DNA of 64,000 bases from Dysgonomonas mossii DSM 22836 (GTDB lineage Bacteria > Bacteroidota > Bacteroidia > Bacteroidales > Dysgonomonadaceae). Position 1 is the stretch's first letter, and each line of letters starts with the position of its first letter. Both the position numbers and the translations under genes were made by a program. The stretch covers positions 734,846-798,845 of the forward strand of contig NZ_GL892004.1 of assembly GCF_000213575.1 (NCBI RefSeq). Reading direction: 5' to 3'. The notes under the pieces are model-generated. The model worked only from the letters and a program-made list of their open reading frames with translations, did no database searches and was not told the DNA's origin. This document shows, piece after piece, positions 35,130 to 44,104 of the stretch.

Positions 35130-35925
35130 ATATAAACAAATATAAACTGAATGCCATGACCAGCATCCCTGCTACGAGTCCCATAATCGAAATATGATGT
35201 TTCCCATATTTCTCGGCACTAGGCAAAAGTTCGTCCAATGAGATGAACACCATAATGCCCGACACCGCAGCCAGTATAAGCCCATTGATAGCAGGAGTCC
35301 AAAACTGTAAAAGGAAAAAATAGGCAATCAGTGCACCGAACGGCTCTGCCAGACCGGATGCAAACGAAAGCCAGAAAGCCTTCTGCCGGCTGCCTGTTGC
35401 ATGATATATGGGTACAGCCACAGCAATCCCTTCGGGGATATTGTGTATTGCTATTGCTATCGTAATCGGTATTGCAACGTCTAAAGACCCGAGAGCCGAT
35501 GTAAATGTGGCTATCCCTTCGGGAAAATTATGAATTGCTATAGACATGGCAACTACGATACCTGTGCGTTTCAATGCCCGTTTTTTTATACCCATGTCTT
35601 CTACCCCTTGTATTTCATGAGGGTTTAGAGATTCGGGAATAAGAAAGTCAATGAGATTGATAAATGCAATTCCTATAAAAAATGCCAGAATAAGATAAAG
35701 TGTACCTAGTTTTTCTCCATAAGCAGCAACAAGTTCTATTTTCCCTTCGGGTATCATTTCCATAAAGGAAACGTATATCATGATTCCTGCCGAAAAGCCG
35801 AGAGAAGCGCAAAGGAAATTTGTATTTGTATGTCTTGCCAATAATGCAATCAGGCTGCCTATTCCGGTAGATAGTCCGGCTATAGCAGTGAGTATAAAAG
35901 CTAGTAGTATATTATAATCTGACAT
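35128..35925 (-). CDS. ZIP-family divalent metal transporter (ZupT-like)
   Basis: 265 residues, eight membrane helices. The two metal-site helices carry IAIHNFPEGIA (His132, Pro135, Glu136) and IAIHNIPEGIAVA (His161, Glu165), the ZupT/GufA-type binuclear site. It imports zinc and possibly iron or manganese across the inner membrane. I start at the ATG at 35923-35925 (MSDYNILLAFILTA); the 33 extra codons upstream are basic and non-family. It is divergent from the amidotransferase gene, and the 129-bp gap must hold both promoters. Confidence 0.93.
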   Translation of the reverse strand: MSDYNILLAFILTAIAGLSTGIGSLIALLARHTNTNFLCASLGFSAGIMIYVSFMEMIPEGKIELVAAYGEKLGTLYLILAFFIGIAFINLIDFLIPESLNPHEIQGVEDMGIKKRALKRTGIVVAMSIAIHNFPEGIATFTSALGSLDVAIPITIAIAIHNIPEGIAVAVPIYHATGSRQKAFWLSFASGLAEPFGALIAYFFLLQFWTPAINGLILAAVSGIMVFISLDELLPSAEKYGKHHISIMGLVAGMLVMAFSLYLFI

Positions 35926-36054
35926 CCTTAGTAGCGTGTTATGAATGTAAAGGTATGATATAGTTTTTATTTTGAAAACTATATTTTTTATAGATTGTTC
36001 TTGATATGAACATTTTTGGTACATTTAAAGTTTAAATCACACAAAAATATAATT

Positions 36055-36753
36055 ATGTCTACATACAGGGTTCATTACATTCAGCATGTACCATACGAAG
36101 GCTTGGGGTATATCGAAAAATGGGTAAAGGATAACGGTTATAGTCTAACCGTAACCAAAGTTTTTGAGGACTATAAGTTCCCTGATCAGGATGACTTTGA
36201 TATGCTCGTAATTATGGGAGGCCCTATGGGGACTTATGAAGAAGACAGCTATCCTTGGTTGAAAGATGAAAAGCTCTTTGTCCGAAAAGCAATTGATTCA
36301 GACAAAGCAGTGCTGGGTATCTGCTTGGGTTCGCAAATAATAGCCAATGCATTGGGAGCCGCAGTATATCCAAATAAAGAAAAAGAAATAGGCTGGTTGT
36401 CCATATCGTTTGTTGACAAAGAATCTCAGGACTTATTCGGAAGTGAAACCGTGTCTCCTATTGTTTTCCAATGGCACGGCGATACATTTGATTTGCCGGT
36501 AGGAACCAAGCTGCTCGCTTCGAGTGAGGCATGTGTTAATCAGGCTTTTTCGTATAAAGAAAAGGTTATCGGCTTACAGTTCCATTTTGAAGCAACTGAA
36601 AAAAGTTGCGCCGATATACTCAATAATAGTGATGAAGAACTTGTTGGAGGAAAATATATTCAATCGGAAGATTATATAAGAAAAAACACTCAATATATTC
36701 CATCATGCAATAAGATGATAGAAACAATCTTGAATAAACTGATCAGACTATGA
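36055..36753 (+). CDS. Class I glutamine amidotransferase-like protein
   Basis: 232 residues, cytosolic. The triad of a class I glutaminase is present: Cys90 in GICLGSQ, His177 and Glu179 in LQFHFEAT; MGGPMGTYEEDSYPWL is also typical of the stand-alone GMP-synthase-like group. The substrate is unknown; members include gamma-glutamyl hydrolases and peptidase-like enzymes. I start at 36055 (MSTYRVHYIQHV), as the 13 codons before it are not conserved-looking. The stop overlaps the MFS gene start by 4 bp (ATGA), so the two are translationally coupled. Confidence 0.9.
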   Translation: MSTYRVHYIQHVPYEGLGYIEKWVKDNGYSLTVTKVFEDYKFPDQDDFDMLVIMGGPMGTYEEDSYPWLKDEKLFVRKAIDSDKAVLGICLGSQIIANALGAAVYPNKEKEIGWLSISFVDKESQDLFGSETVSPIVFQWHGDTFDLPVGTKLLASSEACVNQAFSYKEKVIGLQFHFEATEKSCADILNNSDEELVGGKYIQSEDYIRKNTQYIPSCNKMIETILNKLIRL

Positions 36754-38138
36754 CGCATCCTGAGAAAAAAGCAAACACAGGAGCTTTGTTATTTATCCTG
36801 TGTCTGGCTTCTTCGCTTGTGCCTTTTATAAGTTCGGCTCTAAATCTTGCGCTGCCGTATATCAATAAAGACTTATCGCTCAACGCTGTTATGTCGGGAT
36901 GGGTGCCGACTTCTTATATGCTGTCTACAGCCATTTTGCAAATACCCTGTGCCCGTATGGCAGACATGATAGGACGCAAAAAGGTGTTTATATGGGGGGT
37001 AGTTATTCTGACTATATTTTCGGTATTGAGTGGATTAGCAACAACAGGGGTTACGCTTATCATATACCGCTTCCTTGCAGGAATAGGTAGTGCCATGATG
37101 TTTGGTACTAGTACAGCTATTCTTACTTCTTCTATACCTGCCGAAAAACGGGGGAAAGCTATGGGGGTAGTTGCTGCAACTGTGTATTCCTCATTGGCTG
37201 CCGGACCTTTTGTGGGTGGTTTGCTTACTCAATACTTCAATTGGCATAGTATCTTTTTTGTTTCTGCGGCTATTTGCTTTATCGTTGCTGTAGGTGGATA
37301 TTATATCATTAAAGAAGACTGGAAAGAAGAGGTGAAAAGTAAGTTTGATACGATAGGTTCTATCTTGTTTGCTATTGGGCTGTTTGCTCTGATTTATGGC
37401 TTTGCGGAATTACCTCATATTCAGGGTTTCATTTTTATTGTAATAGGTATAATCGTATTATTCCTATTTGCTTTATATGAAAAGAAGCAAGAGTTTCCGG
37501 TGTTTAATATCCGTGTTTTTATCGGCAACAAAATGTTTCGGATGTCTTCGTTGTCTGCTCTGATAAATTATTCGGCGACATTTGCCATTTCCTTCATGTT
37601 GAGCCTGTATCTTCAGTATGTGCGGGGATTATCTCCTCGCGATGCGGGACTGATACTTATCATACAATCTGTTATACAGGCTATCGCCGCTTTGAGGTCT
37701 GGGAGTTTGTCTGATAAAATGTCTCCAACATTTCTAGCTACCTTAGGCATGTCTATTATTGCAGTTGGCTTGGGTGGATTGTGCTTTATTACCGAGACTA
37801 CAAGCTATTACTTTATTGGTATCATGATGGTTCTTTTGGGGTTAGGTTTTGGAATATTCTCTTCCCCAAATACAAATATTATCATGAGTTCGGTAGACAG
37901 AAAACATTATGGATTGGCATCTGCAACGATGGGTACGATGAGGCTTACAGGGCAGTCTCTTAGTATGGGGATTGCTATAATGGCTATGTCGATAATGGTG
38001 GGCAATATCGATTTGTCTTTAGCACCTCACCCTCAGTTTATAGGGAGTATGCGTATTACATTCATCACCTTCTTTGTGCTTTGTCTCTTTGGAGTATATG
38101 CTTCTTCTGTGAGGGAAAAGAAGAAATCGAAAGAATAA
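36750..38138 (+). CDS. MFS drug/solute exporter (DHA2, 14-helix type)
   Basis: 462 residues. The pattern of hydrophobic segments fits 13-14 helices. Motif A-like RMADMIGRKKVF lies between helices 2 and 3, and the motif C region is GPFVGGLLTQYFNW. This suggests a proton-coupled EmrB/QacA-type antiporter of the inner membrane. Coupled to the preceding amidotransferase gene by a 4-bp overlap, so the exporter may handle a product of that enzyme. No outer-membrane or membrane-fusion partner is adjacent. Confidence 0.92.
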   Translation: MTHPEKKANTGALLFILCLASSLVPFISSALNLALPYINKDLSLNAVMSGWVPTSYMLSTAILQIPCARMADMIGRKKVFIWGVVILTIFSVLSGLATTGVTLIIYRFLAGIGSAMMFGTSTAILTSSIPAEKRGKAMGVVAATVYSSLAAGPFVGGLLTQYFNWHSIFFVSAAICFIVAVGGYYIIKEDWKEEVKSKFDTIGSILFAIGLFALIYGFAELPHIQGFIFIVIGIIVLFLFALYEKKQEFPVFNIRVFIGNKMFRMSSLSALINYSATFAISFMLSLYLQYVRGLSPRDAGLILIIQSVIQAIAALRSGSLSDKMSPTFLATLGMSIIAVGLGGLCFITETTSYYFIGIMMVLLGLGFGIFSSPNTNIIMSSVDRKHYGLASATMGTMRLTGQSLSMGIAIMAMSIMVGNIDLSLAPHPQFIGSMRITFITFFVLCLFGVYASSVREKKKSKE

Positions 38139-38142
38139 ATTT

Positions 38143-39318
38143 CTATTTTACTTTTCTTCTTATTATCAGAATATTCAGCGAAGATAAAAGTAAGAAGATA
38201 CAGACTCCGGCAATCAGAGTAATCATAATGTCCGAACCTTCGAACTCACTCCATACATTGCGTACGATATCGCTGTACTTGATGCGTATCACCAAGACCG
38301 AGGCAATAGCAAGTATGAGTATCGCAAAGTTCATCCCGATAGCCATCAACTCGTAAGGACGGATTACCGCGCTTTTTGCATAACCTATCAGACGGAGATT
38401 TCGTAGTTTATCCATATTCTTTTCCAATAGCAGATAGATGCTGAGTGTAAGAACAAAAAAGGCTAGTGCACAGATTATTATCCCTATTGCAATAACAATG
38501 CCTACCATTATCTTTAGGAAATAAGACATTTTACTCACTGCCGAGTTTTCGCCTTCTACTTCATAGTTATTCTTTTTGAGGAAGGTCGCAATATTTGGAT
38601 CGGCAGGATTGTTTACTTCTACCATCAGTCGGCTGGGATTGGAGACGGCTTGTTCGCCGTAGTTTTCGTTGGCCCATTTCATAAAAGATTCGGGAACAAG
38701 GATTGTGTTTATCCGATTCGAAAAACCGGCTATTTGCCCCTTAAACTCCTTATGTTGCCATTTGCCTGATATGGTGATGTTGAAATTCACCATCCCGATT
38801 ACACTCTGCGAAAGTTTCGGCATGGAGCGAGCTTCGGCAAAACCAAAATTGTAGAGGTCAAGGTAGTTTTTAGGAAGGATAATAGGAACGAATTCATCAT
38901 CGGGACTAAATTTCCACCTGTCGGTCTTTACATCTATGAAATCATCAGGAACCGATTCGAAAAACATCTCGGTGTTGAAACCTCCCTGATTGGTATTTAT
39001 TCCTCCAAAAACCTTATATCTCGAAGCGGTGAATGCTCCTACCTGCGTTGCAAAACTGGTGTTCTCTATATTTTTAATTTCTTCGGCGGAGAAACCTGAT
39101 GCTTGAGGGTTCAGTGTATTGTAAATACCTACTTGTTTTGTTAGTACCAAAAAATCCCTCTTCATGATAGTATCCTTTTCCGAAAACAAGGGGTTGATAT
39201 CCAGGTAAAACTGGAGGCCAAGCAGAACAATTGTTAATCCGATAAGATTGGCAATGAAGAATCCGGCAAACTGTCCTTTGCTTATATTTTGTTTCAAGAG
39301 CTTCCAAACCAGATTCAT
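38143..39318 (-). CDS. ABC transporter permease, FtsX-like
   Basis: 391 residues. One membrane helix near 17-40, a periplasmic domain of about 230 residues, then three helices at about 270-300, 322-345 and 362-385, the FtsX/MacB arrangement. Such permeases do not move solutes through a pore but drive mechanical work on lipoproteins or wall enzymes. The start overlaps the ATPase gene stop by 4 bp, so both proteins form one transporter. It lies 4 bp from the MFS gene stop, tail to tail. Confidence 0.82.
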   Translation of the reverse strand: MNLVWKLLKQNISKGQFAGFFIANLIGLTIVLLGLQFYLDINPLFSEKDTIMKRDFLVLTKQVGIYNTLNPQASGFSAEEIKNIENTSFATQVGAFTASRYKVFGGINTNQGGFNTEMFFESVPDDFIDVKTDRWKFSPDDEFVPIILPKNYLDLYNFGFAEARSMPKLSQSVIGMVNFNITISGKWQHKEFKGQIAGFSNRINTILVPESFMKWANENYGEQAVSNPSRLMVEVNNPADPNIATFLKKNNYEVEGENSAVSKMSYFLKIMVGIVIAIGIIICALAFFVLTLSIYLLLEKNMDKLRNLRLIGYAKSAVIRPYELMAIGMNFAILILAIASVLVIRIKYSDIVRNVWSEFEGSDIMITLIAGVCIFLLLSSLNILIIRRKVK

Positions 39319-39959
39319 AGCGATAATATTTGAGAGTAATCCATTGGTAAATCTTTGCCTATCGAGGTCACTATCAACCCTGCATGCTGCGCTGTTACCT
39401 CTTGGAGGATAAGCTCAGTAATGATTTTGGCATTGTTGTCATCGAGATGGCTGATGGGTTCGTCGAGAATAAGAAAGTCGAAAGGCTGGCAAAGCGAGCG
39501 GATAATTGCCACTCGCTGCTGCTGCCCCCAAGACATTTTTCCTATTGGTTGGTTTGTCTTTTCACTAATGCCCAACCTATCGAACATCAAATTGATTTCC
39601 GATTCGGTTTTGTGGTGAGTGAGATTGTTTTTTAGCCGGATGTTTTCCAGTGCTGTCAATTCGGGAAAGAGACGTAGTTCTTGAAACAGAAGACTCAGAT
39701 GTTTTGATCTGATGTTATCCCATTTTTTTCTTTTTATATTTTTGACTTCTGCTTCGTCAAAAAGGATATTTCCCGAAAAATCGGCTCTGTAGCCATAGAT
39801 ATAGCTACAGAGCGAACTTTTTCCTAAGCCTGATTCTGCTTTTATCAGGTATGTTTTTCCCTTCTCAAAAGTGACGTCTTGTCTCCAGATATCTGATTTT
39901 ATATCTTTTATCTCCGAGAAGACATCAGGAAGGGCGTTTTTTAATTGTATCGTATTCAT
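39315..39959 (-). CDS. ABC transporter ATP-binding protein
   Basis: 214 residues. Walker A AESGLGKSSL (about 57-66), the signature region MSWGQQQRVAIIRSL, Walker B FLILDEPISHLDD and a terminal switch region (IVTSIGKDLPM). The signature is MSWGQQQ, instead of LSGGQ, a visible departure. It partners the FtsX-like permease (4-bp overlap). The leader just before the ATG carries four degenerate heptanucleotide repeats. Confidence 0.9.
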   Translation of the reverse strand: MNTIQLKNALPDVFSEIKDIKSDIWRQDVTFEKGKTYLIKAESGLGKSSLCSYIYGYRADFSGNILFDEAEVKNIKRKKWDNIRSKHLSLLFQELRLFPELTALENIRLKNNLTHHKTESEINLMFDRLGISEKTNQPIGKMSWGQQQRVAIIRSLCQPFDFLILDEPISHLDDNNAKIITELILQEVTAQHAGLIVTSIGKDLPMDYSQILSL

Positions 39960-39965
39960 CCATGC

Positions 39966-39993
39966 TTAGCTGTTAGCTTCTAGCTATCAGCTT
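39966..39993. repeat. Heptanucleotide repeat patch in ABC-ATPase leader
   Basis: Four consecutive 7-mers on the plus strand: TTAGCTG, TTAGCTT, CTAGCTA, TCAGCTT. The patch starts 6 bp from the start codon at 39957-39959. Confidence 0.75.
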
Positions 39994-39998
39994 TTTAT

Positions 39999-41660
39999 TT
40001 AATATTCTTGAGCGATATGTGTAACTACACTGTCTACAAATTTACAAATTACAGCAAGGCTATTGCCACTTGTATCTGTAATAACGATTTTACCATTGCC
40101 ACTCATGTCCTGAGTTGTTATATAATTATAATCACCAAGCAAGTCGAAGCCTTTTGTGACAAGCTCCTTGGTTTTATCGTTACCTCCCATTTCTGACAAT
40201 AATAATGGTTTTAGAGGGCTGAATGTTCCACATATAAATGTAGTATTATCTTTTGCCTGATCCGACAGATCACTCTTTAGTCCTGTTGCTGATATGTTTT
40301 TGAATACACTTTCGCTATTTGTAAAGAAGAACATATTGTTGTTGATTCCAAAATAAGCGGTTGTATTCTCATCCATTTTCAGCGAATATGTATTTGGATT
40401 CAATTCAGTGAAAACAGCAGCTTCGCCATTAAGTTCCTTTATCTTTCCTTTTGCAATATTCCATATAGAATTAGCGTCTTTGAGGTCTGCAAAAAATGAA
40501 AGTTCGGGTGATGAATCTGTATATTCAAAATCGTAGTACTCAGATTTCTTTGTTATAATTTTTACATTATTTACGGCAAAGGTGATGTCTCCATCCATAT
40601 TCGAGATAAAAGATTTCAGGTCGATGCCTAACTCCGATAAGTTAGAACCGGCATTCTCTTCTATCAGAGAGATGAAGCCTAATTCGTTCAGATAATTATA
40701 TATTCCTTCTCCTTTCATGTTAGCCGAGATTGAAAAGATCGGTTTATCTGTAAAGTATTTAAGCTGATCACCTTTTAGTTTACCTGTCATCTGCGACGCC
40801 AGTTCGTTAAACTTCTTCTCTGCTTCCGGGGTATCATAGTACATTTTATTGCTAAATGCTATTTCCCCTTTTTCGAACGAAATAAAAGCCGCTGTATTTA
40901 TATCTTTTAATTGGTCATATAATCCTGTTAGCATTTTATTTACAGTATTCCCGTCATGTCCTTGCATTGCCAATGCCTGAGGCAACAAAGAAGACCACAT
41001 TCCTTTTATATTACTGTATGAAGAGAAGATTGAAATATCTTTTTTGTTCGAAATAAATTCTGCGAATGATTTTTTAGAGTTGATGCTCTCTTTTGCTGTT
41101 TGCGTTAGTTGTTTTGTAACCAATGTTTTCAGATCAGGCAAGGCACTTTGGTCACGATAATATACAGTTCCCATATATGTAAGCAATAAAAGCTTGTCCT
41201 TAGTCCAGCCTATAACAAAGTTTTGTTGTGCACTTACTGTAGTCACCCCATCTTTTTCTTCCAACATTTGCTCCGGTAGTTCGAAGGTCTTGATAAGTAA
41301 TTCTTTCAATTTCTTCTGATCGTCCATTTTCAAAACAATCCCCATTGTAGTACTGTCCATATACATGTAACAGTCGCTAAGAAAATCGATGCCTGTTGAA
41401 TTCGGGTTTTTAAGGAAACTCTCAAGTTGTTCAATCGCTTTTGTAGCGTTGCCGCCGGATTTAGCCTTGTCGAGGGCTTCTTTTATAACTTTATTCTCCA
41501 GTGGCTTATAGTCGGCTTTTGTCAATAGAGATTTTGTATCGATATGTATAACAGTAGCGGCACTCGCCGGTATCGAGTTGGTCAAGTCTGCCGAATCTTT
41601 ACATGAATAAAAAAAAGCTACAAATAATGCAACTATGAGAGTAATACCTGTTTGTTTCAT
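39999..41660 (-). CDS. DUF4836-family lipoprotein
   Basis: 553 residues with a type II signal peptide (MKQTGITLIVALFVAFFYSC, lipobox Cys20). The mature start IPASAATVIHIDTKSLLTKAD is typical of the Bacteroidales DUF4836 group; the rest is a mix of beta sheets and short helices repeated roughly twice. Function unknown; envelope localisation follows from the lipobox. I start at 41658-41660, since 27 further codons upstream would displace the signal peptide. It is separated by only 39 bp from the ABC ATPase gene, so cotranscription is possible. Confidence 0.85.
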   Translation of the reverse strand: MKQTGITLIVALFVAFFYSCKDSADLTNSIPASAATVIHIDTKSLLTKADYKPLENKVIKEALDKAKSGGNATKAIEQLESFLKNPNSTGIDFLSDCYMYMDSTTMGIVLKMDDQKKLKELLIKTFELPEQMLEEKDGVTTVSAQQNFVIGWTKDKLLLLTYMGTVYYRDQSALPDLKTLVTKQLTQTAKESINSKKSFAEFISNKKDISIFSSYSNIKGMWSSLLPQALAMQGHDGNTVNKMLTGLYDQLKDINTAAFISFEKGEIAFSNKMYYDTPEAEKKFNELASQMTGKLKGDQLKYFTDKPIFSISANMKGEGIYNYLNELGFISLIEENAGSNLSELGIDLKSFISNMDGDITFAVNNVKIITKKSEYYDFEYTDSSPELSFFADLKDANSIWNIAKGKIKELNGEAAVFTELNPNTYSLKMDENTTAYFGINNNMFFFTNSESVFKNISATGLKSDLSDQAKDNTTFICGTFSPLKPLLLSEMGGNDKTKELVTKGFDLLGDYNYITTQDMSGNGKIVITDTSGNSLAVICKFVDSVVTHIAQEY

Positions 41661-41770
41661 AATTTCGTGTTTAAAAATATTAATTCTGCGAATATAAGAA
41701 AAAGAAAGGTGTTGGGCTTTGGAATGATTAATTCTTTTCACATTTTATGAAGATTGTTTTGCGAAAAAGA

Positions 41771-41778
41771 TAATTTTG
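41771..41778 (+). promoter_or_regulatory. Promoter -7 element of Nramp gene
   Basis: TAATTTTG, full TAnnTTTG match, 19 bp before the start codon, which implies a very short leader. Confidence 0.5.
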
Positions 41779-41797
41779 TATTCAAATATAGAACGTA

Positions 41798-43081
41798 ATG
41801 AATCTTTTTGAAAAATTAAAGAAAGCATATACACGCATCCATCCCAAACCAAAGTATGGTGCTTTGGAGCTATTAAAATATATAGGCCCCGGATTGTTGG
41901 TAACTGTGGGATTTATCGATCCGGGTAACTGGGCTTCGAATTTTGCGGCAGGATCGGAGTTTGGATATGCCCTCTTATGGGTAGTAACGTTGTCTACCGT
42001 TATGTTGATTATCCTTCAACACAATGTAGCTCACTTGGGTATTGTGACAGGACTCTGTCTTTCCGAAGCGGCTAATAAATATTTGCCACGAATGGGCTCG
42101 CGGACTATATTGTGGTCGGCAATGGGGGCTTCTGTCTCCACATCGTTGGCTGAAATATTGGGAGGGGCTATTGCATTGAATATGCTTTTTGATATTCCTA
42201 TTAAAGTGGGGTCTGTGTTGGTTGCAGTTTTCGTTTTTGCGATGATGTTTTCCAATTCGTATAAAAAGATAGAGCGTTATATTATTGCTTTTGTCTCCCT
42301 TATCGGACTATCTTTTATCTACGAGCTTTTTCTTGTTGATATAGAGTGGGGAGAGGCTGCACAAGCATGGGTAGTACCTTCGATTCCTGAAGGGAGCATG
42401 CTGATTATAATGAGTGTACTAGGTGCAGTGGTGATGCCGCACAATCTTTTTCTGCATTCGGAAGTCATACAAAGCCGTCAGTGGAATTTGCAAGATGAGG
42501 CTGTAATTGAAAAACAATTGAAGTACGAGTTTTTCGATACCTTTTTCTCTATGTTTATCGGGTGGGCAATAAATAGTGCGATGATCTTATTAGCTGCTTC
42601 AACTTTCTTTAGAGAAAATATTGTAGTCAATGATCTTCAACAGGCTCACTCTCTGCTCGAACCATTGCTAGGGAATAATGCGGTTGTGATATTTGCATTG
42701 GCATTGCTGTTGGCGGGAGTCTCGTCTTCTATGACTTCGGGTATTGCGGCAGGCTCTATATTTGCAGGCATGTACGACGAGCCTTATGATATAAAAGATA
42801 TTCATTCGCGTACAGGTGTTATTATCTCGCTTGGAATAGCATTGCTAATCATATTTATGATCGGAGATCCTTTCAAAGGGTTGATTATCTCTCAAGCCAT
42901 TTTGAGTGTGCAACTTCCAATAACTGTGTTTTTGCAGGTAAGGCTTACTTCATCTAGAGAGGTAATGGGAAAATATGCCAATACTCTTTTTACCAAAATA
43001 TTGTTGTATGGCATAGCCATCGTTGTTACACTTCTTAATATATTGTTGTTGGTTAGTTTTTTTGTAGATGTTAAGATATAA
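41798..43081 (+). CDS. Nramp-family divalent metal transporter
   Basis: 427 residues, about 11 membrane helices. The helix 1 metal site is FIDPGNW (Asp41, Asn44) and the helix 6 site is GAVVMPHNLFLHS (Ala210, Met213), the Met marking selectivity for Mn, Fe and other transition ions over Ca and Mg. It is an inner-membrane proton-coupled importer of manganese or ferrous iron. No MntR-like site was recognised upstream. It stands alone. Confidence 0.94.
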   Translation: MNLFEKLKKAYTRIHPKPKYGALELLKYIGPGLLVTVGFIDPGNWASNFAAGSEFGYALLWVVTLSTVMLIILQHNVAHLGIVTGLCLSEAANKYLPRMGSRTILWSAMGASVSTSLAEILGGAIALNMLFDIPIKVGSVLVAVFVFAMMFSNSYKKIERYIIAFVSLIGLSFIYELFLVDIEWGEAAQAWVVPSIPEGSMLIIMSVLGAVVMPHNLFLHSEVIQSRQWNLQDEAVIEKQLKYEFFDTFFSMFIGWAINSAMILLAASTFFRENIVVNDLQQAHSLLEPLLGNNAVVIFALALLLAGVSSSMTSGIAAGSIFAGMYDEPYDIKDIHSRTGVIISLGIALLIIFMIGDPFKGLIISQAILSVQLPITVFLQVRLTSSREVMGKYANTLFTKILLYGIAIVVTLLNILLLVSFFVDVKI

Positions 43082-43123
43082 TCGATATTGATTGAATAAA
43101 GAACAGTTTTTAGGTCTGTTTTT

Positions 43124-43183
43124 CTCTCTTATAAATACGTAGTGAGTTAAAATATAACAGTAAGAGAGATCAGATTCTTTTTT
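43124..43183 (+). terminator. Possible terminator after Nramp gene
   Basis: CTCTCTTA (43124-43131) pairs with TAAGAGAG (43161-43168), a large loop of 29 nt; then CAGATTC and six T residues. The loop is long, so support is modest. Confidence 0.4.
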
Positions 43184-43229
43184 GAATACGTATCTTTATC
43201 ACTTGATTATTAATAAAAATCGGATAGTT

Positions 43230-43688
43230 ATGAAAAAATATATTGTTTTTGCTCTTGTTTGTTCGATTGCTCTGGTTGGTTTCTCTAGTTGTGGCTCAAA
43301 ATCAAAAACGGATAATACAACAGATGAAAAAACTGTAAAAACAGAAGTAAAAGGAGAAGCACCGAAGAAGAAATATATTAAGCTGGCCGAAAAAGCGAAT
43401 GCTTCGATGCCGATGGTATTACCCGGTAATATACGCATGGATCGAGCCGAGGCTGTTTCTGCTACAGAATATAAGTATTACTACACTTTTACTCAAGAGC
43501 CTACCGTGTCTGTTGACGAATTTATTCGGAGTGCAAAACCTGCTATCACTATGGGGTTACGTGAGAATAAAGGGGAAGATCTCGATATGTTTCGTAAAGA
43601 TAAAATGACAGTAATATTCGCTTATTATAAACTGGATGGTACGCTTTTTGCAGAGATAAAAGTGTCACCGAATGAGTACGCAGAATAA
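43230..43688 (+). CDS. Small lipoprotein of unknown function
   Basis: 152 residues; signal peptide with lipobox GFSSC (Cys21), followed by a short Ser/Thr/Lys linker and a globular part (MPMVLPGNIRMDRAEAVSAT, then FIRSAKPAITMGLRENKGED). No recognised family. I start at 43230 since this ATG gives a proper signal peptide. It lies 148 bp after the Nramp gene, so a link to metals cannot be shown. Confidence 0.78.
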   Translation: MKKYIVFALVCSIALVGFSSCGSKSKTDNTTDEKTVKTEVKGEAPKKKYIKLAEKANASMPMVLPGNIRMDRAEAVSATEYKYYYTFTQEPTVSVDEFIRSAKPAITMGLRENKGEDLDMFRKDKMTVIFAYYKLDGTLFAEIKVSPNEYAE

Positions 43689-43729
43689 TTTCTGCTTGTT
43701 TTTATCTATTAATAGAATGATTTAAAGAA

Positions 43730-43780
43730 AAAAGGTGACGATATAAATACGTGCAAAAAGTGTCACTTTTGTCACCTTTT
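43730..43780. repeat. Nested hairpin upstream of the Dabb gene
   Basis: Outer arms AAAAGGTGAC (43730-43739) and GTCACCTTTT (43771-43780) pair perfectly; an inner hairpin AAAAGTG / CACTTTT (43756-43770) sits inside. The right arm's T-run makes it a plausible terminator for the lipoprotein gene; it ends 24 bp before the next ATG. Confidence 0.75.
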
Positions 43781-43804
43781 GATAAAACCAAAATATAACA
43801 GAAT

Positions 43805-44104
43805 ATGATTAAACACATCGTAATGTGGAAGCTGAAAGATGAAGCTCACGGAAATGATAAAGCTACAAATGCAAAGCTAATAAAAGAGAAACTGGAAGCT
43901 TTGTCGGGCAAAATTGATGGATTACTCAAGATAGAAGTAGGTATCGACTTTTTAGGAGGTGGCAACTTTGATGTTGCTCTTTATTCAGAATTGAGTAAGA
44001 AAGAAGATTTAGAAATATATCAGAATCATCCGTTACATCAGGCTGTTCTTCCTTTTATCAGAGAGGCTGTAATAGATAGAAAAGCCGTAGACTTTGAGGT
44101 ATAA
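43805..44104 (+). CDS. Dabb-family (stress-responsive A/B barrel) protein
   Basis: 99 residues. The start MIKHIVMWKLKDEA and the middle VGIDFLGGGNFDVALYSELS with the late HPLHQAVLPFIREAV are typical of the dimeric alpha/beta barrel Dabb family, whose roles vary (some are small enzymes or heme-related). Cytosolic. The next gene starts immediately at its stop codon (TAA then ATG), so they are co-expressed. Confidence 0.9.
   Translation: MIKHIVMWKLKDEAHGNDKATNAKLIKEKLEALSGKIDGLLKIEVGIDFLGGGNFDVALYSELSKKEDLEIYQNHPLHQAVLPFIREAVIDRKAVDFEV

Noticed and set aside
35996-36012. Dyad TGTTC-N7-GAACA between the ZIP transporter and amidotransferase genes
   Set aside because: Only 5-bp arms with an odd spacer; too short to separate from chance, and no known metal-regulator consensus fits.
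43103-43125. GAACAGTTTTTAGGTCTGTT as a further copy of the 25448 repeat
   Set aside because: Only a short partial likeness to the outer arm; not enough to call a copy.
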